Part shown: positions 27,101 through 34,871 of the stretch, one piece after another
How positions within the stretch are numbered: the stretch's first letter is position 1
How the letters are laid out: every line of letters begins with the position of its first letter
Source: Lachnospiraceae bacterium
Lineage (GTDB): Bacteria; Bacillota; Clostridia; Lachnospirales; Lachnospiraceae
DNA length: 64,000 nucleotides
Direction of reading: 5' to 3'
Assembly: GCA_015056795.1 (NCBI GenBank)
Contig: SVFO01000003.1
Coordinates: 78,987 to 142,986, forward strand
Position numbers and translations under genes: made by a program
Notes under the pieces: generated by a model
Told to the model about the DNA's origin: nothing
The model's input: only the letters and a program-made list of their open reading frames with translations
Databases searched by the model: none

Positions 27101-27838
27101 GTCGTTGGCCTCGCCGCAGGGAAGGCCGTTGCTATTGCTATAAACGCTCTGGACGTAATCATTGTAATCAATGACCTCCGTCGACGCGGCAGCCTCTGAA
27201 GAAACGGATGCAAGCAGGGAAAGTCCAAGGGACAGGGCAAGCATCGAAGCGATTCCCGCCGCGCCCTCCTGCCCTGCGGGCTGCGCCTCCTTTTGGTTTT
27301 TCCTCATGCGCCGCAGCAGAATCACGACATATACGGCCGTGACGGTTAAGACCTTATCGACAAATTCAAGCGCCAGCTGCCCAAGAATGCCGCAAAGCAG
27401 AATGGGCCAATCCTTGTTCAGAAAATAATCAATGATTCCGTCTCCCCATTTATTGGACGTATAACCGCCATTGAAAATCAGATTGAGCGGCACGGATACC
27501 ACAAGGGCCGTGAACATTGCCAGGGAAGCAGCCTTCATAAAACCGTAGAAGTGATCGAACCACTTCCTGCGGACGGCCCTGCCTATGATCAAGCCAAGGG
27601 CAATGCTGGTGAGGGAATACGCCGCCGAAAGACGGTTGACGACGCAGTAGGAAATATTGCTCGTGAAGCCCACGATCGCTCCGCAGATCGGTCCGCCGAC
27701 GCTGGCACACAGCACCGTTCCGAAGGAATCTCCCCAAAGCGGCAGCTGCAGCCATACCGTCAGAAGCTTTCCTCCCACGTTCAGACTGATGCACAGCATA
27801 ATGAATAAAATGATTTTCCAGGTACTCCATTTTTTCAT
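24194..27838 (-). CDS. Membrane / beta-propeller / HD-GYP sensor protein
   Basis: This is a 1214-residue signalling protein. Residues 1-185 hold about six membrane helices resembling an ECF-transporter S component or similar sensor. A hydrophobic segment lies near 200. Residues about 225-790 are two-component-regulator propeller repeats (DGVLWIGTYAGLYRYNGREF, GRLWIGTNDNGLSI, GNLWFTSSRLGLLRL). A Y_Y_Y domain (about 830-915) and another helix (about 930-950) follow. The HD-GYP domain has QLHDIGKIGIP and HHERYDGKGYP. The tail is charged. It probably turns an outside signal into cyclic di-GMP hydrolysis. The start follows GGGGAG. Genes on both sides are packed close. Confidence 0.9.
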   Translation of the reverse strand: MKKWSTWKIILFIMLCISLNVGGKLLTVWLQLPLWGDSFGTVLCASVGGPICGAIVGFTSNISYCVVNRLSAAYSLTSIALGLIIGRAVRRKWFDHFYGFMKAASLAMFTALVVSVPLNLIFNGGYTSNKWGDGIIDYFLNKDWPILLCGILGQLALEFVDKVLTVTAVYVVILLRRMRKNQKEAQPAGQEGAAGIASMLALSLGLSLLASVSSEAAASTEVIDYNDYVQSVYSNSNGLPCGEANDIAQTNDGVLWIGTYAGLYRYNGREFRWVDDYESVKNVNCLYVDEEGRLWIGTNDNGLSIVIREKIVNVLDQASGLPSNSVRHVIRATDGYYYVGTTSSMQILVMNNGLKATNTLPEVNYTDSISADENGRVAAIASDGELFLMKKGNVLKSLRLPDEQEIFNCCAFSPDGTLMVGTSANHIYYYDVSGDDFKQLRVIACEDVHCINNLNYAGDGTLFISTDSGISYIDASGYHKLNTNDFNNSIDNMLYDYQGNLWFTSSRLGLLRLAKSPFKDVYGSIGMDRRVVNTIVFWQNSYYVGTDKGLDVVDKNCRRQIQNDLTEALSGKRIRCMYVDQEDHLWVCTYGSGLMEYAPNGASWSYNSNNGSFGNRARIVTGLSDGTILAAGDTGISYIKNHKIQQTIQNQDGWINSMILTVTERNDGTILAGTDGDGIAVIQNGKVTKMLTREDGLSSDVILRTVKDPKSEGVFVVTSNSLCYLEPDGSIRILDEFPYFNNYDIFVKDEDTLFVMSSAGIYVVERDELVTGGEIAWELLDARRGLGTSLTANSWNYYNGSGELFLPCDTGVYVIDVDKYNSDIRSYRMQLAAVHLDGVLQPLARMGAITVGRGVTRVELSPEILNYTIQEPNAGYFLEGYDSQWTILPQGSLGNIFYVNLPAGKYVFHLAIFDSAGDRLLEERTFDLVKEGELYEQPGFAVYMLTVLSLFIIWFTCLAVQRQLYQQQIKLNMANETVMAIANAVDAKDVRTHQHSMRVAEYSEMIAREMNCFPWWQRGRMLSNLRKAAQLHDIGKIGIPDSVLNKVGRLTDDEYAKMKSHVIRGAEILKDFTLVENVEDGTRYHHERYDGKGYPEGLKGKEIPLFARIIGVADTFDAMTSNRVYRSSMDTDYVMNEMKRGRGTQFDPDALDAFLRLVEKGVINPDKLYAQRCAEIQHADEEAQAELKRRVEEDKKIQAGEMGKKDEGGKGDKS

Positions 27839-27852
27839 CTGACTCATCTCCC

Positions 27853-29136
27853 CTAACAACCCTCGTTCAGAGCGGATCCTTTTCTTTTTGACAGCTTGTA
27901 GAGTTCTTCTGCAGCAATTCTAGTCTTGGCTACGATATCGCAGCCCTTCGGAAAGCAATAATATAAGCATTCATTGGTGCCGATGGAAACAATGTCTCCA
28001 ATCTCATACCAAAAGTAATCGGCATTGACACTATAGGATACGTTCGGAGCCTGCTCATAGTGAAGCCTTCCATCGCATCCATCGAGAACAAATCCCTTTG
28101 CATCATGTCGCAGCGTTCCCGTTCCCACCATGTAAAGCGCCTTGGAGTTCTTTAGAATTGCAATGTCACAGGGAACCTCAAGCGAATAGGAACCATTCAA
28201 GATTTCCTTTTTGAGCTCTTCTCTCTCCCACGCAAACCAATCAGGAACATGGGCAAACTTCGGCTCAACATTGACGCCCTTGAGCCTTCCAAGCTCATCT
28301 AGCTCATAGGTTGCACCGCACGCCTTGCAGGTTAAGCGGATGCCCTTTCCCTCCGTTGCACCTTCTGCCATGCAGTGCGGACATTGATAGAGAATCCTGT
28401 TCAGGCCATCCGCCCGAAAGGGTTCCTTGATTTCGATCTGATTCTCCTGTTGCCACTTGAAGTAATCAAACGTAAAGGCTTCATTTAATACCTCATTGAT
28501 CTGCTTCGCCTTCGTATTGGCAAGCTCTTCTGGCGTAAACAGACACTTCATCTGGCAGGATACCTTCACGTCTCTTTTCTGAAGGTTGTTGTAAAGCGGA
28601 TCCCGCGCAAATGCCCCGTAGGAAGTAATCATGACGACTGGGTGCTTTAGTTTTTTCAAGAGGAGTCCCAGCCGTTCGGGGATCTTTGTCCCCGTTCCGT
28701 CCAAGGAATATCCTGCCTCAGGATACATCAGGACGCTGGCCTTATTTACGTTAAGCGCATAATCCATGTCAGAAATCAGCGTCATGTCAGAGACGAACTT
28801 GCAGGTTGGGATACAGCCCAAGGCTCTCACTAGGCCCTCCTTGCCAACGAGCGCATCCGAGGTACAGACAATGCTGAACGGCTTACCCTTTAGCACCTCA
28901 AAGGCAATGGCAAGATCCGTAAAGCTACAATGATTCATCAGAATCATCCAAGGGCCATTGCCCGCCTTTTCCATGTCCACCTTCTCACAGGTAAAGTGAA
29001 CCTGTTTAAGCTCACCCTTAAGGCCTGCATGGGCCACCCCTGCAAGAATTTTAGAAGGCTTCTTCGGTTTTTTGTGCTCCCAAGAGGGAAGGCTAACCAC
29101 TTCATCATAGGATCGGTTTTCCGTTTTGATCTTCAT
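27853..29136 (-). CDS. PlsC-like acyltransferase with zinc-ribbon insert
   Basis: It is predicted to move acyl chains at the cytosolic membrane face. The catalytic NHxxxxD motif is N68-H69 to D74 (NHCSFTD), and YPEAGYSLDGTG fits the second phosphate-binding motif. Residues about 248-275 form a zinc ribbon (CPHC and CKAC), and a C-terminal beta domain of about 130 residues is not part of plain PlsC. There are no membrane helices. GGAG is well placed. The stop lies 14 bases before the HD-GYP sensor start, so it heads that operon. Confidence 0.85.
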   Translation of the reverse strand: MKIKTENRSYDEVVSLPSWEHKKPKKPSKILAGVAHAGLKGELKQVHFTCEKVDMEKAGNGPWMILMNHCSFTDLAIAFEVLKGKPFSIVCTSDALVGKEGLVRALGCIPTCKFVSDMTLISDMDYALNVNKASVLMYPEAGYSLDGTGTKIPERLGLLLKKLKHPVVMITSYGAFARDPLYNNLQKRDVKVSCQMKCLFTPEELANTKAKQINEVLNEAFTFDYFKWQQENQIEIKEPFRADGLNRILYQCPHCMAEGATEGKGIRLTCKACGATYELDELGRLKGVNVEPKFAHVPDWFAWEREELKKEILNGSYSLEVPCDIAILKNSKALYMVGTGTLRHDAKGFVLDGCDGRLHYEQAPNVSYSVNADYFWYEIGDIVSIGTNECLYYCFPKGCDIVAKTRIAAEELYKLSKRKGSALNEGC

Positions 29137-29273
29137 CTCTTCAACTCCTGAAAAACAAAATGCTTACGGCCAAGCTTGCTTCTCTGCCATAGAGAAAGCT
29201 GGATCAATATTGCAAGTCCTGCCATACAGCGGCGTCTTGAATGATCCAGCCTATTTCTTTCCTCCGATCTTCT

Positions 29274-30656
29274 TTATTCTTCCACGCGATCCGCAAATTT
29301 AATGCGGTAAATGCGGCGCAGTGCGTCATTGACGCGCTCCTCAGAAATGGTTCCCTCCTGGACCGCCTTCAAAACGCCATTGTATGCCTGTTCAAAGTTC
29401 TCAGGACAAAGGATCATGTCGCAGCCTGCCTTCAATGCAAGGATCGCTGCCTCTTCTGAAGAATAATACTCCGACACGGCCTTTTCGTTCAGGCAATCCG
29501 TAATAACGAGGCCCTTATAACCAAGCTGCTGACGAAGAATCTCCGTCACCACCTTCGCAGACAGGGTACAAGGCGTGTTGTCTCCCGTCAGGGCGGGTAC
29601 TGCCATGTTACTGATCATAATTGCGGGCATCTTATCGTCTACAAGCTTATGGAACAGATCCATCTCACTTGCCCAAAAATCCTCCTCTGAGCGTTCAGAA
29701 ATGGCACGGCCCTTTTCCGTATCCGTCGTAACGCTCCCCATGCCAGGGAAATGCTTAACGCAAGGTGTGATCCCCTGCTCCTGCAGGCCGTTCATCATAT
29801 TCTTCACATAACCAACAACTGTCTGCGCGTCGCTGCCATAGCTTCTGTCTTCCATGACGCTTTTGTCAACATTCGCGAGGTCGGCAACGGGTGCCAGATC
29901 CATCGTAATCCCCAGCTCCTTCAAATAGGATCCAATCGTAACGCCCACCTGGTATGCATTCTGTGCGTCACCAGTTGCAGCAATTTCCTTTGCGCTGGAC
30001 GTCTTCGTATTATTGTTTGCCTTGGAGAGCTGCGTTGCCTTACCGCCCTCTTCCTCTACTGCGAGGAATAAGGGATATTTGCTATAATTCACCGTATTTT
30101 CCACTACGCCCTGGAAGGTTTCCTTATTCTTAACATTCTGCGCGCGGTACAAAATACCGCCAACGGCATACTTCTCGATTGCAGCCTGTGTGCTGGGACC
30201 TGCCTTCGTTACGGGAGATACCCCCGTAAGGAGCTCGGGCGTCACCATAAATAATCCAGCCACCTTATCCTCCAGCGGCATTACGGCAATTGCCGCGTCC
30301 ACGATCTGATCCAGCTTTTCCTCGTAGGTCAGCTCTACAACAACCTCCTGCGACTCCTCGGGCTCAGAGCTGGTCTCCTCAGGCTCTGACGAGATCTCCT
30401 CTGAAGGCTCCGTCTCCTCGGGAGGAGTCTCCGTACTTTCTTCAGAGTAGGTTGACGTATTCTTAGCAATATTCATACCCTGATTCTTTGCTTTCTTGTC
30501 TGGCATAAACTTAATTAATGCCAAAATTCCCAAGCCAACCAGTACAATCAACAGGATCACCACCGAATAAGCCAAAATCTGGTTTCTCTGGCGGCGTTTT
30601 CTTCTTGCCTCGCGTTTCTGTAATAATTCCTCTTGATTCTTGTTTTCTTCGCTCAT
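29274..30656 (-). CDS. GH3 family (NagZ-like) membrane protein with altered catalytic motif
   Basis: The fold matches beta-N-acetylhexosaminidases of glycoside hydrolase family 3, which trim cell-wall fragments. A cytosolic Lys/Arg-rich head, a membrane helix (28-49) and a Glu/Ser/Pro stalk (70-105) place the enzyme outside. KHFPGMGS is at 301-308 and the nucleophile region is LVITDCLNEKAV. NagZ enzymes have Asp-Ser-His after the KHFPG motif; here it reads DTE (312-314), so the usual acid/base His is Glu. It may be an altered or inactive enzyme. The start has GAGG eight bases upstream. Confidence 0.85.
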   Translation of the reverse strand: MSEENKNQEELLQKREARRKRRQRNQILAYSVVILLIVLVGLGILALIKFMPDKKAKNQGMNIAKNTSTYSEESTETPPEETEPSEEISSEPEETSSEPEESQEVVVELTYEEKLDQIVDAAIAVMPLEDKVAGLFMVTPELLTGVSPVTKAGPSTQAAIEKYAVGGILYRAQNVKNKETFQGVVENTVNYSKYPLFLAVEEEGGKATQLSKANNNTKTSSAKEIAATGDAQNAYQVGVTIGSYLKELGITMDLAPVADLANVDKSVMEDRSYGSDAQTVVGYVKNMMNGLQEQGITPCVKHFPGMGSVTTDTEKGRAISERSEEDFWASEMDLFHKLVDDKMPAIMISNMAVPALTGDNTPCTLSAKVVTEILRQQLGYKGLVITDCLNEKAVSEYYSSEEAAILALKAGCDMILCPENFEQAYNGVLKAVQEGTISEERVNDALRRIYRIKFADRVEE

Positions 30657-30807
30657 GTAATAACCTCACGTAGTCTTTGCGTCTCCGCTTTTTTTGTCGA
30701 AATCATAAACGATCCCACCATGTTCTATCATACATGAAAATGCCTTAGGATTCCATAGGAAAACAGAAATTTCTTAAAAAAATAAGAAAAAAATGGGCAG
30801 CTGAACA

Positions 30808-31167
30808 CATAGATAAAGGCGCATCAACCAATTTCGTCGATACGCCTTTTCAGACTATGCTATCCAATGGCCCGTTCCTCCTTTGAGTTATGATAGTTTT
30901 TCGATATTCAGTTGTCTTTGATGGAATTAACTCTCTACCTATCCACCTTTCTTCGTAGTTCATCCGGAATTTCCCGATACCCTCGAAACACTCTTTTGTA
31001 TTTTCCATTCATGTACACTAAGCCTCGTGTACTATTGGTTCCTTCGTACCTAAAATTCCTTCTTTTCCATCGGTTTTTTCTGGAATCCCCTTTGGTACTA
31101 CTTCTTACAACTTCCTTCGTCTTTTTATACCTTATCTTTGGTATCTCGTGTTCTTTTCTCTTTTGTT
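30808..31167 (-). ncRNA. Candidate non-coding RNA with own promoter and hairpin end
   Basis: A consensus promoter sits at 31174-31202 and a hairpin at 30815-30850, with no complete gene between them. The predicted RNA is about 355 bases and strikingly purine-rich. I cannot match it to tmRNA, RNase P or 6S signatures. One frame is open for about 70 codons on the minus strand (ending YREIPDELRRKVDR) but has no early start codon or ribosome binding site, so a decayed gene is the alternative. It could also be a long leader of the GH3 gene. Confidence 0.45.
30815..30850 (-). terminator. Hairpin ending the candidate RNA unit
   Basis: AAAGGCG pairs with CGCCTTT, extended by a wobble pair and ATC/GAT. 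The minus strand continues TTTATC, then a longer T-run 20 bases on. The plus side also ends in TTTT. Confidence 0.55.
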
Positions 31168-31173
31168 GATTTT

Positions 31174-31202
31174 ATCTTACAACATCCGCTCCCATTTGTC
31201 AA
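31174..31202 (-). promoter_or_regulatory. Consensus sigma-A promoter
   Basis: TTGACA (31197-31202) and TAAGAT (31174-31179) on the minus strand are 17 bases apart. No gene starts within 500 bases downstream. Confidence 0.75.
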
Positions 31203-31406
31203 CACATTTTTAAATAATTTTTATTATTTTCTCTAAATTTTCCATTTTTCGACAATTTATCGCACTTTTCGACACAAATTAGTTTCCAAAGGGCGCTTAG
31301 CGACTTCCGTTTTTATTTCGTGCACGCTCGGGTGAATACAAATGCTTAGCCTGGAAATCGCAGATTTCCACGCGCCTGTCGCTTGGGTTCCTTCCTCGCT
31401 ACAAAT
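31203..31406. other. Gene-free stretch
   Basis: AT-rich at first, then mixed, with a small hairpin GGAAATC/GATTTCC near 31351-31367. No gene or regulatory site is supported. Confidence 0.4.
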
Positions 31407-31442
31407 AGAAAGGGAACGAGCAGCGGTGCTCGTTCCCTTTCT
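31407..31442 (-). terminator. Strong terminator after lysC
   Basis: A perfect 16-bp stem (31407-31422 with 31427-31442, core GGGAACGAGCA) has a four-base loop. The stem's own T-rich end supplies the tract (CCCTTTCTATTTG). Confidence 0.85.
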
Positions 31443-31461
31443 CACATATGATGATTGTTGT

Positions 31462-32781
31462 TTATAGCTTCGTCAATACGAAGATGTCGTAAATGGCCTT
31501 GATGGCTGTCTCGAAATCATCATTGGCAACGCCGATGATGATGTTCAGCTCGGAGGAACCCTGATCAATCATGCGAACGTTGACATTGGCATGTGCCAGC
31601 GCAGAGAAGATCCTGCCTGCAGTACCTCTGGTGGACTTCATGCCGCGTCCTACAACGGCGATCAGCGCAAGGTCTGCCTCGATGTCGATGGTGTCAGGCT
31701 TTGCAAGACGATTGATGCCTGCAACCACCTTCTGCTCTAAGTGCATAAACTCATCCTGATGAACAAAGACGGTCAGCGTATCAATTCCCGAAGGAACGTG
31801 CTCAAAGGAAATACCGTTCTCTTCGAATGCCTGAAGTACCTTTCTGCCGAACCCAATCTCGGAGTTCATCATGTCCTTCTCAATATTGATTGCACAGAAA
31901 CCCTTCTTTCCTGCAATACCAGTGATGACATATTTGGATTTCTGGCAGGTGCTGCCAACAATCCAGGTACCATTGTCCTCAGGTGCGTTCGTATTGCGGA
32001 TATTGATGGGAATCCCCTGCTGGCGAACGGGGAAAATAGCATCCTCATGAAGCACGCCTGCGCCCATGTAGGACAGCTCGCGAAGCTCACGATAGGTGAT
32101 GGTGTCGATTCCTACGGGATTGTTGATGATACGAGGGTCTGCGATGAGGAATCCGGAAACATCCGTCCAGTTCTCATATACGTCAACCTTAGCTGCCTTT
32201 GCAACAATGGAGCCCGTCACGTCAGAACCGCCGCGGGAGAAGGTCTTTACCGAGCCGTCTGGCATGGAACCGTAAAAGCCAGGAATGACTGCATTCTTAC
32301 GACCTGCAAGCTCCTTGGAAAGCACCTCATTGGTCTTGTCTGCATCGAAATTGCCATCCTCATCAAAGAAAATAACGGTAGCTGCATCGATGAAATCATA
32401 TCCGAGATAATTTGCCATCACGATGCCGTTCAGATATTCACCGCGGGATGCTGCGTAATCCTTACCAGCCTTTGCACGAAACTGTTTTTCAATCGTCTCA
32501 AATTCCTCATCCAAGGAAAGCTTTAATCCAAGCCCGTGAATGATCTCATTATATCTGTCCTGAATGGCGAGCAGCTGTATGGTGAAGTTTCCTCCCTGCT
32601 CCGCAAGATCGTAGCAAGAGTACAGCATGTCAGTGACCTTTGTATCTGACTTGTTCCTTTTGCCTGGAGCGGATGGTACCACAAATCTTCTTTCCTTATC
32701 CGCACGAATGATTTTTCCAACCTTTTGAAACTGTTCTGCGCTGGCAAGGGAACTCCCGCCAAACTTTACTACCTTAGACAT
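31462..32781 (-). CDS. lysC: Aspartate kinase
   Basis: It phosphorylates aspartate, the first step to lysine, threonine and methionine. KFGGSS at 6-11 is the ATP-binding signature, FSRGGSDVTGSIVAKA binds substrate, and two ACT domains follow from about residue 300 (TVFVHQDEF and ALIAVVGRGMKSTRGTAGRIFSAL), which normally bind an end-product inhibitor. The 439-residue length is normal for the monofunctional class. It is the last gene of the UPF0735-hom-lysC group and ends at a strong terminator. AGGAG is 11 bases upstream. Confidence 0.95.
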   Translation of the reverse strand: MSKVVKFGGSSLASAEQFQKVGKIIRADKERRFVVPSAPGKRNKSDTKVTDMLYSCYDLAEQGGNFTIQLLAIQDRYNEIIHGLGLKLSLDEEFETIEKQFRAKAGKDYAASRGEYLNGIVMANYLGYDFIDAATVIFFDEDGNFDADKTNEVLSKELAGRKNAVIPGFYGSMPDGSVKTFSRGGSDVTGSIVAKAAKVDVYENWTDVSGFLIADPRIINNPVGIDTITYRELRELSYMGAGVLHEDAIFPVRQQGIPINIRNTNAPEDNGTWIVGSTCQKSKYVITGIAGKKGFCAINIEKDMMNSEIGFGRKVLQAFEENGISFEHVPSGIDTLTVFVHQDEFMHLEQKVVAGINRLAKPDTIDIEADLALIAVVGRGMKSTRGTAGRIFSALAHANVNVRMIDQGSSELNIIIGVANDDFETAIKAIYDIFVLTKL

Positions 32782-32828
32782 TTCTTTCTCTTCTCCTCTT
32801 TTCAGTAACTTTATATAAATCTATTTCA

Positions 32829-34040
32829 TTAACCAAGTCTGATGCTACCAAGCACTAGATCGCCAAGACCCTCGCAGACCTTTTCGAAGGCATTGTGGGA
32901 CATGGGCTGCGTGAAGTATGCGAGATCCTCCGTTCTCTCGGGAAGCTCTATGAACTCACCGCCAGGCAGCACTGCCTCCAGCGCCTCTTTTGCATTCTTC
33001 TTTGCGCGAACATAGTAAGCAGAGGAATGCTTTCCTGCATCCAGAATTGTTGCCTCCTCAGCATCCCAGAAGCAAGGAATCTGCTTTCCGAGATGACGCA
33101 CGCAATCAATCACGTCGCCAACAACTGCACTTGCCGTTGCCAGCTTTCCAGCGCCTTTACCATAGAACATTGCTTCGCCAAGCATATTGCCCTTCACGAG
33201 AATGGCATTAAATACCATGCTCACCATTGCCAGGGGATTTTCCTTATCCAGCATTACGGGGCTTACCATTGCCTCAAGCGTATTCTCATCAATCACCTTT
33301 GCACGGGCAAGCAGCTTAATGGTTCTGCCTGCTGCCTTTGCATATTCGAAGTCTGCGGGAACAATCTTCGTGATACCCTCGGTAGGGATCTTCTCGAAAT
33401 CCACGTTCTTGCCCATCATCAGGGAAGAGAGGATTGCAATCTTTCTGCAGGCATCATGGCCTTCAATGTCTGCCTCAGGATTTCTCTCCGCATAGCCCTT
33501 CTCCTGTGCTCTTGCCAGTACCTTATCAAAATCAGCGCCCTCGCGCTCCATCTTCGTCAAAATGTAGTTCGTCGTACCATTCAGGATACCCGTGATGGCT
33601 TCCACCTTCTCAGCGGTCAGACAGTCATTCAGGGGACGGATGATGGGAATACCGCCGCCAACGCTCGCCTCAAAAAGGTAGTTACAGCCGTGCTCACGCG
33701 CCAGCTTTAGCATCTCAGGGCCAAACTTTGCCACCATTTCCTTGTTGGAGGTACATACGCTCTTTCCTCTCTCCAAAGCGGCCTTTGTATAATTATATGC
33801 AAAGGTTGTTCCTCCCATGGTCTCGCAGACAATCTTAACCTCAGGATCATCAAGGATCACATTAACGTCATGCACAACCTTGGCCTCATAAGGATCTCCA
33901 GGGAACTCTCTCAAATCCAGGATGTAAGCAACCTCGATTTCCTCTCCGGCCTTCTTGCTCACCTGCTCCTTATTCTTCTCAATGACCTCTACAACACCGC
34001 TTCCCACGGTACCATATCCAAAAACCGCTACCTTAACCAT
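32829..34040 (-). CDS. hom: Homoserine dehydrogenase
   Basis: It reduces aspartate semialdehyde to homoserine with NAD(P)H. VAVFGYGTVGSGVVEVI is the dinucleotide-binding loop, LNGTTNYILTKM holds the substrate-binding Thr/Asn, and AEADIEGHDACRKIAIL-like residues (NPEADIEGHDACRK) mark the active site. The C-terminus has no full ACT domain, so at 403 residues it is the short form. AGAGG is well placed. It lies 26 bases after the UPF0735 gene and 47 bases before lysC. Confidence 0.95.
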   Translation of the reverse strand: MVKVAVFGYGTVGSGVVEVIEKNKEQVSKKAGEEIEVAYILDLREFPGDPYEAKVVHDVNVILDDPEVKIVCETMGGTTFAYNYTKAALERGKSVCTSNKEMVAKFGPEMLKLAREHGCNYLFEASVGGGIPIIRPLNDCLTAEKVEAITGILNGTTNYILTKMEREGADFDKVLARAQEKGYAERNPEADIEGHDACRKIAILSSLMMGKNVDFEKIPTEGITKIVPADFEYAKAAGRTIKLLARAKVIDENTLEAMVSPVMLDKENPLAMVSMVFNAILVKGNMLGEAMFYGKGAGKLATASAVVGDVIDCVRHLGKQIPCFWDAEEATILDAGKHSSAYYVRAKKNAKEALEAVLPGGEFIELPERTEDLAYFTQPMSHNAFEKVCEGLGDLVLGSIRLG

Positions 34041-34066
34041 AACTTTTTCCTCTCTGCTTTCTGTCC

Positions 34067-34513
34067 TTACTCTTTAGACAACACCTTCACCCGGTGTACT
34101 CCGCTCAATCTCTCCATCTGCTCCAGCATTCCTGACACGTCCTGCGTCGTCTCCAGAATCTGAATGCTGAGCGTCAGGGAAGCCATTCCTCCGATGGGAA
34201 TACTCTGATGGATTGTCAGAATGTTTGCACCATAGCTCGCAACAAGCTTAAGCACGTCTGACAGAATCCCTGGTTTATCCTCCATCTGGAACAACAGCGT
34301 CACCGTCGTTCCCTTGGCATTCTCATGAAATTCAAAAATGTCGTCCTTATACTTATAAAAGGAGCTCCTGCTGATTCCAACGGCATCTACCGCTTCCTGA
34401 ATCGTCGGCACCTTCTCCGACTCGATCAGGCGCTTTGCTTCTACCACCTTGAGAAGCACCTCAGGAACCGCCTTTTTACGTACCACGTAATATCCGGCAT
34501 CATTTGCTGGCAT
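34067..34513 (-). CDS. ACT-domain protein UPF0735 (PheB-like)
   Basis: Residues 15-65 contain a helix-turn-helix-like part (TIQEAVDAVGISRSSFYKYKDDIFEF), and residues 68-148 an ACT domain (TVTLLFQMEDKPGILSDVL, IPIGGMASLTLSIQI). ACT domains bind amino acids, and this family commonly precedes hom and thrB. It is likely an amino-acid-responsive regulator of the pathway; this is inferred from domains and position. GGGAGG seven bases upstream sets the start. It heads the operon. Confidence 0.9.
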   Translation of the reverse strand: MPANDAGYYVVRKKAVPEVLLKVVEAKRLIESEKVPTIQEAVDAVGISRSSFYKYKDDIFEFHENAKGTTVTLLFQMEDKPGILSDVLKLVASYGANILTIHQSIPIGGMASLTLSIQILETTQDVSGMLEQMERLSGVHRVKVLSKE

Positions 34514-34664
34514 CTTTCCATCCTCCCGTCTTCTTCTCCCGCCATATTCCTTTCACAGGAGCGACTCCCAAAACAATTCGAATGTTTTTCTGGGAAAGAC
34601 AATTGTATGCTAACGAAAGATATTCTAACACGGCACTGTGGAAAACGCAAGAGGGGAAAACCCA

Positions 34665-34697
34665 CAAAAAAACGAAGACCCCTTTCAAGGTCTTCGT
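34665..34697 (-). terminator. Terminator downstream of the YesN-like regulator
   Basis: ACGAAGACC (34672-34680) pairs with GGTCTTCGT (34689-34697) and is followed on the minus strand by TTTTTTT. Confidence 0.85.
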
Positions 34698-34721
34698 GAT
34701 TTTGACGAAAAAGTGTCGAAA

Positions 34722-34798
34722 TACTCGGGGCTAGGTTTGGGGTGTCTTTCTACTAATCTTTTGACCTAGAAAGACACCCCAAACCTTCCCCTTGAGTA
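34722..34798 (-). repeat. Long 3'-region hairpin
   Basis: A perfect 20-bp stem (34733-34752 with 34767-34786, core GGTTTGGGGTGTC) closes a 14-base loop. TACTC/GAGTA and GGGG/CCCC extend it at the base. No T-run follows, and the true terminator is 25 bases further on. It lies in the expected 3' untranslated region of the YesM/YesN-type transcript. The rest of 34514-34871 holds no gene. Confidence 0.7.
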
Positions 34799-34871
34799 TC
34801 TCGAATATCTATAGTAACTCGATTATGTTTTATTGAGTTGCTCAGTTATGCTCTATTGAACATCTTGAAGA

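Noticed and set aside
30912..31169. 85-codon plus-strand hydrophobic frame
   Set aside because: It is the antisense of the purine-rich RNA unit; the many Phe, Leu and Ser codons follow from pyrimidine richness. It has no ribosome binding site.
34514..34871. T-box or riboswitch before the UPF0735-hom-lysC operon
   Set aside because: No specifier loop or GGTGG antiterminator sequence was found. The structures there fit the 3' end of the upstream operon.
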